Below, piece after piece: positions 25,929 to 33,901 of a stretch of 40,190 bases of DNA (the stretch's first letter is position 1; each line of letters starts with the position of its first letter). Made by a program: the position numbers and the translations under genes. The DNA is from SAR202 cluster bacterium. GTDB taxonomy: Bacteria > Chloroflexota > Dehalococcoidia > Lucifugimonadales > Lucifugimonadaceae. The stretch spans positions 1 through 40,190 of the forward strand of contig RQOS01000042.1 in the NCBI GenBank assembly GCA_008373205.1, in the 5' to 3' direction. Under the pieces are notes generated by a model, which saw nothing but the letters and a program-made list of their open reading frames with translations, had not been told where the DNA came from and did no database searches.

Positions 25929-27215
25929 CTATTGACTATCCCCTGACATTCCTTCTAATAATTGAGGAGTGTACCATATTTCACTATCTGTAGCCTCCAC
26001 TCCATCAGCAAGATAAACTGATCCATCTTGAAAATTAAGAGGACCTGTAAATAGGTTTAATTGGTCAGATGCCAAAAGGCTCATGAAACTTCCAAGTTCA
26101 CCCTGTTCTGTTTCTGATAGACCATCTCCCATTTTCCATCCAATCATTGAAGAGTCTTTATCATTCATATCTTCCCAATTAGGACCAGCCCAAATCCATT
26201 CAGGCTTAAATTCTCCATGAGCAACATTCATAGCTGCTTTAAGATACTCAGGACCCCAATTAAAGTATGGAACACCTAAACAAACTTCAGGAGCTGTGGC
26301 ACAAGAATCTTCATAATCATATCCTACTACGAAAACATCTTCTCCTTCAGCCGCTCTTTGTCCGGTTACCACCAATCCTTCTGGAGTATCAATATGAGAA
26401 ACTATTACGTCAGCACCTGCATCAAAAAATTCATTAGCTACTTGTGTAGGATCAGAAGTTACACCCGGAATATGAAACCAAAATCCTATCCAAACAACAT
26501 CAAATTTTAATTCATTGCTACCCTCATAACAGTGTTTAGCACCTAGATAAGCTGCATTAGCTAACCTTCTTGTTTCATCATTTATCAATGGGCCAAGAAA
26601 ACCGATATGACCAGTTTTTGTTTTTAGAGCTGCAGCACATCCTGCAATCATTTTACCGTACTCCATTTTTCCCATTATATTTCCCAAATTATCAAGGTCT
26701 CCTCGATAACCCTTTCCATCAACTTTAGCACTATCACCAGAAGCCCAAATCATTGGAACATCTGGAAACTTTTCTGCTGCGGCAAGAATACCATCTTTCA
26801 TATCATCGGAAGTAGCAAAAATTAGCTGAGCTCCTTCGTCAATCATATCTGAAGCGACTTGATCAACTGTAAGATTGGGACTGTCTGCAGGATTAATCAT
26901 ATCTGCAACAATCATTTCTCCACCAGAAATCTCTTCTATATACTCACCACCTTCAAAATGTGCTTGTGACCATCCCTTATCATCTTTAGGCCCAACTAAA
27001 ATCATTCCAAATTTAAATTCCATATCATGATCGTGATCATCTCCTTCGTCATGATCGTGATCATCTCCTTCGTCATGATCGTCATCATCGCCTTCATCAT
27101 GTTCTTTCTCAATCACTGCGTCTGTAGATTCCACAACTTCTTCTGCTTCCTCACTACATGCAAAAATAGAGAACATAAGAATTGAAACCAAAAATAACTT
27201 AAAAAAAATTTTCAT
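25929..27215 (-). CDS. BMP-family substrate-binding lipoprotein with His/Asp-rich linker
   Basis: The 428-aa product is a basic-membrane-protein-type binding lipoprotein that probably captures purine nucleosides. The signal peptide ends in IFAC (lipobox, Cys20). Residues 39-64 are a His/Asp/Glu/Gly-rich tract made of 8-aa repeats (DEGDDHDH type). The BMP fold follows: GMILVGPKDDKGWSQAH, AHFEGGEYI, DMIDEGAQLIFATS, GYRGDLDNLGNIMGKMEYGKM and VVGYDYEDSC. Without the insert, the length is normal for the family. The His/Asp tract resembles the metal loops of ZnuA-type binding proteins and is unusual for a BMP protein. AAGGAA precedes the ATG. It is first in the seven-gene operon 27215-19630, and the 128-nt gap upstream probably holds the promoter. 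Confidence 0.92.
   Translation of the reverse strand: MKIFFKLFLVSILMFSIFACSEEAEEVVESTDAVIEKEHDEGDDDDHDEGDDHDHDEGDDHDHDMEFKFGMILVGPKDDKGWSQAHFEGGEYIEEISGGEMIVADMINPADSPNLTVDQVASDMIDEGAQLIFATSDDMKDGILAAAEKFPDVPMIWASGDSAKVDGKGYRGDLDNLGNIMGKMEYGKMIAGCAAALKTKTGHIGFLGPLINDETRRLANAAYLGAKHCYEGSNELKFDVVWIGFWFHIPGVTSDPTQVANEFFDAGADVIVSHIDTPEGLVVTGQRAAEGEDVFVVGYDYEDSCATAPEVCLGVPYFNWGPEYLKAAMNVAHGEFKPEWIWAGPNWEDMNDKDSSMIGWKMGDGLSETEQGELGSFMSLLASDQLNLFTGPLNFQDGSVYLADGVEATDSEIWYTPQLLEGMSGDSQ
27025..27096. repeat. Three 24-bp tandem repeats inside the BMP gene
   Basis: The first two copies (27025-27048 and 27049-27072) are identical, and the third (27073-27096) differs at a few positions. Each encodes eight residues of the His/Asp/Glu/Gly-rich linker. 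In-frame 24-bp units allow length change by slippage without frameshift. Confidence 0.9.
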
Positions 27216-27343
27216 ATCGAGTTCCTTGCAAAACTATTTATTTTTTTGATAAGAAAACAATAACACCTGAATAAATAAAATATAAGAATTAAATAATCAA
27301 TTAAATCAATTTTTTAAAAATGTAACAAAAAGTTAATTTTTGG

Positions 27344-27856
27344 CTAATATGACTTGAGGAAATTAATTGGATAATTCTTTATTTCAGAAGGCTTTTCAAT
27401 ATTTATTAAATTGATTAAGAAATTCAATCCAATAACCTCCCCTTCAAGTTTTTCTATTAATTTTATTGCGGCTGTAATGGTACCTCCTGTAGCAAGAACA
27501 TCGTCAATTATTATTACTTTTTTACCAGATAAATTTATTTGAGAAGATAATTCTAAATAATCATCTCCATATTCCAAAGAATATTTTTGAGATATAACAG
27601 GTGGAGGCAACTTTCCTTTCTTTCTGATTAGTATAAGTGGAATTTTAGATGATAATGCAAGAGCAGATCCTAAAAGAAATCCTCTTGAATCAATAGCTGC
27701 AAGATAATCAGGTTTAACTTTATCTATATATTTTCTCATTTCCTCTATAACAAAATTGAAAATATTAGGATCTTGAAATATTGGAGTAATATCTCTGAAT
27801 GTAATTCCTTTTGAAGGAAAATTATCTATAGATCTTATGTAGTTACTAATATTCAT
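27344..27856 (-). CDS. apt: Adenine phosphoribosyltransferase
   Basis: This 170-aa enzyme converts adenine and PRPP to AMP. All Apt landmarks are present: FPSKGITFRDITP (13-25), the SRGFLLG loop (57-63), IRKKGKLPPP, YSLEYG, and the PRPP motif VIIIDDVLATGGT. Length is normal. It lies 128 nt upstream of the BMP transporter operon on the same strand. Together with hpt it completes a purine-salvage group, which supports a purine nucleoside or base as the transporter's substrate. It could be transcribed from its own promoter in the 87-nt divergent gap before the sulfatase gene. Confidence 0.95.
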   Translation of the reverse strand: MNISNYIRSIDNFPSKGITFRDITPIFQDPNIFNFVIEEMRKYIDKVKPDYLAAIDSRGFLLGSALALSSKIPLILIRKKGKLPPPVISQKYSLEYGDDYLELSSQINLSGKKVIIIDDVLATGGTITAAIKLIEKLEGEVIGLNFLINLINIEKPSEIKNYPINFLKSY

Positions 27857-27955
27857 ATATCTAATAATTATATTGATAAATTATCATATGTTAGTGGAAT
27901 AATTTTTCTATCTTAAATAATATTCTTAAAAAAACTAAATATTATGGAGAAAACT

Positions 27956-29341
27956 ATGGCTAATGATAAACCAAACTTTATTGTATTTATGACAGATGAT
28001 CAAGGATATGGAGATTTATCCTGCATGGGAGCTACAGACTTTAAGACTCCGTCACTAGATAAATTAGCAAGCGAAGGAATTAGGTTTACAGATTGGTACA
28101 CTAATTGTCCAGTATGTAGCCCTGCTAGAGCAGCATTATTAACTGGTAGATACCCTGGTAATACAGGTATAAGAGGAATCCTACCTGGCCATAGAAAAGC
28201 TGCTGGGTTACCAGAATCTACTCCAACATTGGCAAAAATATTACAATCCCAAGGATACTCTACTTCTATGGTAGGAAAATGGCACTTAGGCTTAGAAAAA
28301 AAATCTAGACCCAATAATCATGGCTTTGATAATTGGTTTGGATTTTTAGCTGGAAATGTAGATTATTACTCACATATATACTACTACGGAGCAAATACAA
28401 AAGATTCAATTTTGCCTCAGGTAAATCCAACTCATGATCTTTGGGAAAACGAAAAAGAAGTTTGGATGGATGGGCAGTATTTTACTGAAATTATTACTGA
28501 AAAATGTATTGAATATCTAAGAAAAATGAATTCTGAGGGTAAGCCTTTCTTTTTATACGTTCCTTACAATGCACCTCACTATCCTATGCATGCTCCAAAG
28601 AAGTATATGGATAGATTTTCTAATCTACCTTGGGATAGGCAAGTAATGGCAGCAATGCTTAGCGCAATGGATGATTCAGTAGGTAATATTATGGATGAAT
28701 TAAAAAGATTAGGAGTAGATGATAATACTCTTACATTCTTTACATCAGATAATGGGCCTTCCAGAGAAACAAGAAATTGGTTAGACAGTACTCTAGATCC
28801 TTATTATGGAGGTACTGCGGGTAAATTTAAAGGTCACAAAGGTAGTTTGTTTGAAGGTGGAATTAGAGAACCAGGAATAATGCATTGGCCTGGAAATATT
28901 CAAACGGGAGTTGTTTCCAGTGAACCATGCGCTTCTATGGACATTGCCCCAACTATTCTAGAAGCTGCAGGTGTAAATTTAGATGATCATTATTTAGATG
29001 GTAAAAGCCTTGTTGAACTTGCTAAAGGAAATGATAATCACGATGATAGAGTTATTTTTTGGGAGTATCTTGATCAAACAGCAGTAAGAAAAGGAAAATG
29101 GAAATTAGTCTTAAAAGGAAAATTGATTGATGCTTATGGACCAGTTCCAGATGTTCATCTAGCTAATTTAGAAGAGGATATTAGTGAGTCAAATAATCTT
29201 GCTGACAAAGAGCCTGAAATTACCGCTGAGTTAACTAAATTAGCAGAAAATTGGAGAAGTAAAATAGAGGATAAATGGATAAAAGATTATGGAGCTCCAA
29301 GTGAAGCTCAAAGACTTAATACTCAAATGGGACTTAGATAG
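27956..29341 (+). CDS. Type I sulfatase (arylsulfatase family), no signal peptide
   Basis: This 461-aa sulfatase removes sulfate from an organic sulfate ester. Metal residues Asp14-Asp15 lie in FMTDDQG. Cys54 in CSPAR is the cysteine converted to formylglycine, followed by LTGRYP. GKWHLG, FTSDNGPS and GHKGSLFEGGIREP complete the active site and metal site. The ATG at 27956 is chosen over that at 27944 because GGAG, 8 nt before it, forms a good Shine-Dalgarno. Most marine polysaccharide sulfatases are exported, but this one starts directly at the catalytic fold, so it should act in the cytosol on a small imported molecule. It is 5 nt from a DAO-type oxidoreductase gene. No formylglycine-generating enzyme gene is in the window. 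Confidence 0.93.
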   Translation: MANDKPNFIVFMTDDQGYGDLSCMGATDFKTPSLDKLASEGIRFTDWYTNCPVCSPARAALLTGRYPGNTGIRGILPGHRKAAGLPESTPTLAKILQSQGYSTSMVGKWHLGLEKKSRPNNHGFDNWFGFLAGNVDYYSHIYYYGANTKDSILPQVNPTHDLWENEKEVWMDGQYFTEIITEKCIEYLRKMNSEGKPFFLYVPYNAPHYPMHAPKKYMDRFSNLPWDRQVMAAMLSAMDDSVGNIMDELKRLGVDDNTLTFFTSDNGPSRETRNWLDSTLDPYYGGTAGKFKGHKGSLFEGGIREPGIMHWPGNIQTGVVSSEPCASMDIAPTILEAAGVNLDDHYLDGKSLVELAKGNDNHDDRVIFWEYLDQTAVRKGKWKLVLKGKLIDAYGPVPDVHLANLEEDISESNNLADKEPEITAELTKLAENWRSKIEDKWIKDYGAPSEAQRLNTQMGLR

Positions 29342-29346
29342 AAATA

Positions 29347-30558
29347 ATGATAAAAAAAGTAATAATTATTGGTGGCGGAGTTATAGGTATGAGTACAGCT
29401 TTTCAACTTGCTGAAAAAGGTGTAAAAGATATTACTATAATTGAAAAAGATAATATTGGAAGCGGTTCTAGTTCACAAGCTGCAGGTATTGTTACATGCT
29501 TGCAGTGGAATGAAACATCTGTAAAAGCAAGAATGAAATCATTAGATTTATTCGAGAAATTTAGTCAAATTCTGGATGGCTATACTTTTCAACAAGTAGG
29601 ATGTTTAAATTTATCTGATAAAAAAGATTATGATTTAGGATCAGACCTAAGAGATTTGCATGACGAACTAGGCGCAAAATATGAAACATATATAGGAAAT
29701 GAACTTACTAAAAAATTTAGTGATCTTAAGGCAGAAGATGATGAATACGGAATTCTAGATCCAAGAGGCGGCTACAGTGAAGCTCATACATATATACCTG
29801 CATTAAGAAAAAAAATTGAAAATATGGGTGTAAAAATATTTGAAAATGAAGAAGTAAGAAATTTTACATTTTCAGGTAATAAAACAAATGGATTAATTAC
29901 TTTTTCAAAAACTGAAAATAAAGAAAAATCATACAATTGTGATGCTATTATATGTGCAGTCAATGCTTGGACAAATTTAATACTATCCCCTATTGATTTT
30001 AAAATACCTATGAAAAATTTTGTACATGAAAGATTTGTAACCAAACCATTTGATAGAGAACTATTTTTACCTGCAATAAATGATAGAGTTTACCAAAGCT
30101 ACATTAGAGGTACAGAAGATAATAGAATTTTAGTAGGAACTTCTCAGCATAACCCAGAAAACTTCGTTATAGAAGATAAAGATTTTAATATAAATGAATT
30201 ACACCCTTATCCAAATGCTTTAGATTTTCTCAAAGACTCTTTCAAAAATAGAGTTCCAATTATTGAGAATAAAGAATGGGACTACCATACTGTTGGATTA
30301 ATAAGCGTAACCGCTGATGCAACGCCTGTTATTGGGCCAGTACCAAATATCGAAGGATTATATTTATGCTCAAATTTTCACTCAGGTGGATTTGCTTATA
30401 ATCCAGTAGCTGGAATGCTAATATCTGAACACGTAATAAATGGAGAAACAAGTATTGATTCAGAATCTTATTTACCAAGAAGGTTTGAGGAATTTAATAC
30501 TAAAGAATACCTATCCAAAACACATAAATTAGAAGATTTAGAAGTAAAAAGACACTAA
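29347..30558 (+). CDS. DAO-family FAD oxidoreductase (sarcosine/dimethylglycine oxidase-like)
   Basis: This 403-aa flavoprotein has the N-terminal GGGVIGMSTA FAD motif (9-18). GSGSSSQAAGIVT (38-50) is typical of SoxB-like and dehydrogenase-type members. AVNAWTN lies in mid-protein, and the C-terminal GPVPNIEGLYLCSNFHSGGF binds flavin. It probably oxidises an amine, amino acid or hydroxy acid. The ATG lies 5 nt after the sulfatase stop, without a Shine-Dalgarno of its own, so translation is probably coupled. No signal peptide is seen. The pairing suggests that it acts on the compound released by the sulfatase, but that is inference. Confidence 0.88.
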   Translation: MIKKVIIIGGGVIGMSTAFQLAEKGVKDITIIEKDNIGSGSSSQAAGIVTCLQWNETSVKARMKSLDLFEKFSQILDGYTFQQVGCLNLSDKKDYDLGSDLRDLHDELGAKYETYIGNELTKKFSDLKAEDDEYGILDPRGGYSEAHTYIPALRKKIENMGVKIFENEEVRNFTFSGNKTNGLITFSKTENKEKSYNCDAIICAVNAWTNLILSPIDFKIPMKNFVHERFVTKPFDRELFLPAINDRVYQSYIRGTEDNRILVGTSQHNPENFVIEDKDFNINELHPYPNALDFLKDSFKNRVPIIENKEWDYHTVGLISVTADATPVIGPVPNIEGLYLCSNFHSGGFAYNPVAGMLISEHVINGETSIDSESYLPRRFEEFNTKEYLSKTHKLEDLEVKRH

Positions 30559-30599
30559 TTTTTGCTATATTATCAATATAAAATCTTAGGAGTTTAAAT

Positions 30600-30962
30600 A
30601 TGGAATTTATACCATCAGTTAAGGATGGAATAAATAATTATGGAATGTTTACTGGAAATGCTGATAGATCTCAATTTTGGTGGTTTCAACTTTTCTTCTT
30701 TCTGGGAGTAATAATTGCAACAATAATTGATTATTTAGTATTTGGAACACCCTATAGATTTATACTGTTATTGTGGATTTTGTTCACAATAATACCTGTC
30801 TTAGCAGTGGGATCAAGAAGATTACACGACACAAATAGAAGTGGTTGGTGGCAACTTTTATTAATACCACCAATTATCGGATGGATAATATTAATTATCT
30901 TATGGAGTGAAGAATCTTTTGAAACTGATCCTGAAAAAAGACCAATAGGAATACCACAATAA
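30600..30962 (+). CDS. DUF805 family inner-membrane protein
   Basis: This 120-aa protein begins with a short soluble region and FTGNADRSQFWWFQLFFF, the DUF805 signature. Three or four hydrophobic helices follow, with the conserved AVGSRRLHDTNRSGWW loop between them. Function is unknown in the family (YhaH/YhaI of E. coli). A TAGGAG Shine-Dalgarno precedes the ATG, and the gene is 13 nt ahead of the SDR gene, so it lies within the plus-strand cluster. Confidence 0.92.
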   Translation: MEFIPSVKDGINNYGMFTGNADRSQFWWFQLFFFLGVIIATIIDYLVFGTPYRFILLLWILFTIIPVLAVGSRRLHDTNRSGWWQLLLIPPIIGWIILIILWSEESFETDPEKRPIGIPQ

Positions 30963-30975
30963 TTAAGGAGATTTT

Positions 30976-31779
30976 ATGAATAAAATACTAGAAAATAAAG
31001 TTGCAATAGTAACTGGTGGAAATAGTGGGATTGGAGAAGCTACAGCACATTTATTTTCTGAACAAGGTGCCAAAGTTATAATTATGGCACGTAGAGATGA
31101 AGAAGGAAAAAGAGTAGAGTCTGAAATTATTAAGAATGGTGGAGAAGCTACATTTATAAAATGTGATGTAGGAGATGAAAATATTGTAAATTCAGCAATT
31201 TCAAAAGCTGCTGAAGTTTATGGTGAAATTCATATTTTATTTAATAATGCTGGACATGGAGCAGCTGGAGATTTTCCAGAGTCAACAACTGAAGATTGGA
31301 ATACTGTAATAAATGATAATTTAAATGGAACATTTTTTGTATCAAGAGCAGTTTGGCCTTATATGGTTAATTCTGGAGGAGGAGCTATAGTAAATATGTC
31401 TTCTTTAGCAGCTCAACGAGGATTTTCCCCAAAAATGAAGGAGGAGTTTGGTACTACTGCTCCATCATATTATGTCGCAAAAGCAGGAATTGATGCTCTA
31501 ACTAGATATATGGCCGGAGTAGGAGGAGATAAAAATATAAGAGTAAATTGTATAAGACCTGGACAGATAATGACTCCAGGAGCGACTAGAGGAACTCTAA
31601 GTGATCCAGACGGAGGTCATCATGTTTTTGAATCAATGTTTGATTTAGCTCAAATAATTCCTGGCCCTGGTTATCCAAGGGATGTGGCAAACTTAGTTCT
31701 TTTCCTAGTAAGTGAAAATTCAAGGTTTATAACTTCTGAAATTATAAATATTGATGGAGGAGTTGCGGCTAAAATATAA
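30976..31779 (+). CDS. Short-chain dehydrogenase/reductase
   Basis: This 267-aa classical SDR has the cofactor motif TGGNSGIG (13-20), CDVGD (63-67), NNAG (90-93), the catalytic serine in MSSLAA (141-146), and the YxxxK pair Tyr165/Lys169 in SYYVAKAG. An Arg-Arg after the second strand (MARRDE) points to NADP(H). The C-terminal TSEIINIDGG is usual. AAGGAG lies 6 nt before the ATG. Substrate is not evident; context suggests an alcohol or ketone step in the same catabolic set as the DAO enzyme and the enolase. Confidence 0.93.
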   Translation: MNKILENKVAIVTGGNSGIGEATAHLFSEQGAKVIIMARRDEEGKRVESEIIKNGGEATFIKCDVGDENIVNSAISKAAEVYGEIHILFNNAGHGAAGDFPESTTEDWNTVINDNLNGTFFVSRAVWPYMVNSGGGAIVNMSSLAAQRGFSPKMKEEFGTTAPSYYVAKAGIDALTRYMAGVGGDKNIRVNCIRPGQIMTPGATRGTLSDPDGGHHVFESMFDLAQIIPGPGYPRDVANLVLFLVSENSRFITSEIINIDGGVAAKI

Positions 31780-31791
31780 GCCTTGACTCTT

Positions 31792-32505
31792 ATGAAGAAA
31801 TTAAAAATAAATACAATATTTTTTGATGTTTTTGGCACTGTTTTTGATTGGCATAAATCAATTAGACAAGAAACTACAAACTTCTCATCAAAGTACAAAC
31901 TTTCTTTTGATGAGTTTGTTTTTACCGATAAATGGCGAGCAGGCTTTAGATTACTGCAATCAAAAGTAGCAAATGGTCAAAGAGATTATTTATCAATGGA
32001 TGAGATTCATATGGAAGTGCTTAATCAATTACTAGATGAACTAAATATAAATGATATTAGTAAAGAGAATCTGGTTAATTTCAATGAATCATGGCATAGA
32101 TTAAAACCTTGGGATGATTCAATAGCAGGTTTATCAGATCTAAAAAATCATTACATAATTTCAACATTGTCAAACGGGAATTTATCAATGTTAGTTAAGT
32201 TGTCAAAAAATTCTAATATTCATTGGGACTCAATTTTGTCTACAGAATTTTTTGGTACTTATAAACCTGACCCAAAAGTCTATTTAGGTGCTGTGAAATT
32301 ACTTGAATCTAATGCAGAAGAATCTATGATGGTAGCATCACATGCTTATGATTTAGATGGTGCAATTAATGCAGGGATGAAAACTTGCTATGTTCATAGA
32401 CCAAATGAATTTGGTACAGGCATTAGTGAAAATTATGGAGATTTATCTAGATTTGATTTAGTTGTAGAAAGCTTTGAAGAAATTTCTGGATACTTGAAAA
32501 AATAG
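31792..32505 (+). CDS. HAD-superfamily hydrolase, 2-haloacid dehalogenase-like
   Basis: This is a HAD hydrolase of the type II haloacid-dehalogenase group, about 237 aa from the ATG at 31792; an in-frame TTG at 31783 would add three residues. Motif 1 is FFDVFGTVFDW with the nucleophilic Asp, motif 2 is TLSNGN, motif 3 is the Lys in YKPDPKVY, and motif 4 is VASHAYDLDGA. In characterised L-2-haloacid dehalogenases the last motif is SxNxxD; here the Asn is His. It may be a phosphatase or a non-dehalogenating relative. The C-terminal YVHRPNEFG matches the family. It starts 12 nt after the SDR stop with no clear Shine-Dalgarno. Confidence 0.88.
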   Translation: MKKLKINTIFFDVFGTVFDWHKSIRQETTNFSSKYKLSFDEFVFTDKWRAGFRLLQSKVANGQRDYLSMDEIHMEVLNQLLDELNINDISKENLVNFNESWHRLKPWDDSIAGLSDLKNHYIISTLSNGNLSMLVKLSKNSNIHWDSILSTEFFGTYKPDPKVYLGAVKLLESNAEESMMVASHAYDLDGAINAGMKTCYVHRPNEFGTGISENYGDLSRFDLVVESFEEISGYLKK

Positions 32506-32517
32506 AAAGGGAAAAAA

Positions 32518-32805
32518 ATGTCAGTTTATTCAATTAGTAGCATCAATGTTAAAGATTGGGATGCTTATGCAGAGTATATGAAATTAGTACCTGCGGTTAT
32601 AAAAAAATATGGTGGTAAATATCTTGTTAGAGGGGGTGAAATCATATCGGACAATACAACCTGGAATCCACAAAGAATAGTTATTTTAGAATTTCCTACA
32701 ATTGAAGATATGAATAATTTCAGAAATTCTGAAGACTACAAGCCTGTTGCGGCTATAAGAATCAAAGCGTCAGACAGTGAATCATTTGTAGTCCAAGGTA
32801 TCTAA
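32518..32805 (+). CDS. DUF1330 family protein
   Basis: This 95-aa protein has the dimeric alpha/beta ferredoxin-like fold of DUF1330: a first strand YSISSINVKDWDAYAEYM, then KYGGKYLVRGG, RIVILEFPT and the last FVVQGI strand. The family has no settled function. The protein probably forms a dimer and may protect or isomerise a metabolite of the surrounding pathway. AAAGGGA precedes the ATG. It is 12 nt downstream of the HAD gene and 18 nt upstream of the enolase gene. Confidence 0.9.
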   Translation: MSVYSISSINVKDWDAYAEYMKLVPAVIKKYGGKYLVRGGEIISDNTTWNPQRIVILEFPTIEDMNNFRNSEDYKPVAAIRIKASDSESFVVQGI

Positions 32806-32823
32806 TTAAGATAAGGTAATCTA

Positions 32824-33900
32824 ATGAAAATAACTTCAATAAAATGCTTAATTTTAGACAAACAATTTCCTTTTGTAATTGTTGAAACAGATGAAGGAAT
32901 TACTGGTATAGGAGAATGTTTTAGAAGGCAACCAAGCATTACTAAAATAGTAATTGATGATTTGCTTGGTCCTTCAATAATAGGTAAAGACCCTACAAAT
33001 ACTGATGAAAGATTTAGTGATATGACCAAAGCTGGAAATGCTTTAGAGATAGGTGGAGCTATATGGATTGGCATAGCTGGATTAGATATAGCATTATGGG
33101 ATATAAAAGGTAAATCACTAAACAAACCAATATATGAATTATTAGGTGGGAAAAAAAGAGATAAAATGCCTATTTATGCAAGTTCAATGAAGAGAGATCT
33201 AACTCCATTAGATGAAGCAAAAAGAGCTGCAAAATTTGTAGAACAAGGATTTAAGGGATATAAAATGCATAGTGCGGTCCCTGGAAAAATTGATGATCCA
33301 TCTGATCAAACAATTGATACCGTAACAGAGGTAAGAAAAGCTGTTGGAGACAACATAGATATTTTAGTAGACGTTAATGGAGCTTATTCTGTACATCATG
33401 CCATAGAGGTTGGTAAAAAATTACAAGACTTAGGTGTTTTTCACTTTGAAGAACCTAGGCCCCATTATGATTTGGAAGGTCTATCAAAAGTGGCTGATGC
33501 ATTGGATATACCTATTGCTTCCGGTGAAAATATTTATAGTGAATTTGAATATAAAGCCTTAATAGATAAAGGAAGAGTTGATATTATTCAACCAGATATA
33601 GTTAAGACACCTGGATTTACTACATTTAAAAAAATATCAGAACTTTCATCAATAACTGGAATACCAATAACTTGCCATAATACACAGCCTATAATTAGTA
33701 CAGTTGCTCACGCTCACTTTGTATGCAGCAATAAAAATACTCCTTACCTTCAGGAGTACAATATAGAAAATATATCTATAAGAGATGAATATCCAATTCT
33801 TACGGAACCTTTGAATATAGATAATGGAATGCTATCTCTTGGGGATAAACCTGGTTTGGGAGTAGATTTAGATATGAATATGATTAATAAATTAATTTAA
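32824..33900 (+). CDS. Enolase-superfamily sugar-acid dehydratase, mandelate-racemase subgroup
   Basis: The 358-aa protein has a full mandelate-racemase-type active site. Lys147 and His149 lie in GYKMHS, metal ligands Asp183 (LVDVNGAY), Glu209 (FEEP) and Glu235 (SGENIY) are all present, and Asp258 (QPDIVK) and His285 (CHNTQP) form the Asp-His dyad. It should dehydrate or racemise a hydroxy acid such as an aldonate. AAGG lies 9 nt before the ATG. It closes the plus-strand cluster that starts with the sulfatase, and is convergent with a ThiO-like oxidase gene one base away. Specificity within the subgroup (galactonate, gluconate, mandelate or other) cannot be called by eye. Confidence 0.91.
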   Translation: MKITSIKCLILDKQFPFVIVETDEGITGIGECFRRQPSITKIVIDDLLGPSIIGKDPTNTDERFSDMTKAGNALEIGGAIWIGIAGLDIALWDIKGKSLNKPIYELLGGKKRDKMPIYASSMKRDLTPLDEAKRAAKFVEQGFKGYKMHSAVPGKIDDPSDQTIDTVTEVRKAVGDNIDILVDVNGAYSVHHAIEVGKKLQDLGVFHFEEPRPHYDLEGLSKVADALDIPIASGENIYSEFEYKALIDKGRVDIIQPDIVKTPGFTTFKKISELSSITGIPITCHNTQPIISTVAHAHFVCSNKNTPYLQEYNIENISIRDEYPILTEPLNIDNGMLSLGDKPGLGVDLDMNMINKLI

Positions 33901-33901
33901 T

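Noticed and set aside
27025-27096. CRISPR-like repeats
   Set aside because: The 24-bp units are directly adjacent without spacers and encode a protein linker.
28000-28314. Minus-strand 104-aa open frame in the sulfatase gene
   Set aside because: Antisense to the conserved N-terminal half of the sulfatase; no independent start signal.
27956-30558. Choline-sulfate degradation (choline sulfatase plus demethylating oxidase)
   Set aside because: The sulfatase looks like the arylsulfatase A type rather than BetC, and no choline dehydrogenase is nearby.
32802-33125. Minus-strand 107-aa open frame inside the enolase gene
   Set aside because: Antisense shadow of a gene with a complete active site; Pro/Ser/Ile-rich translation typical of antisense frames.
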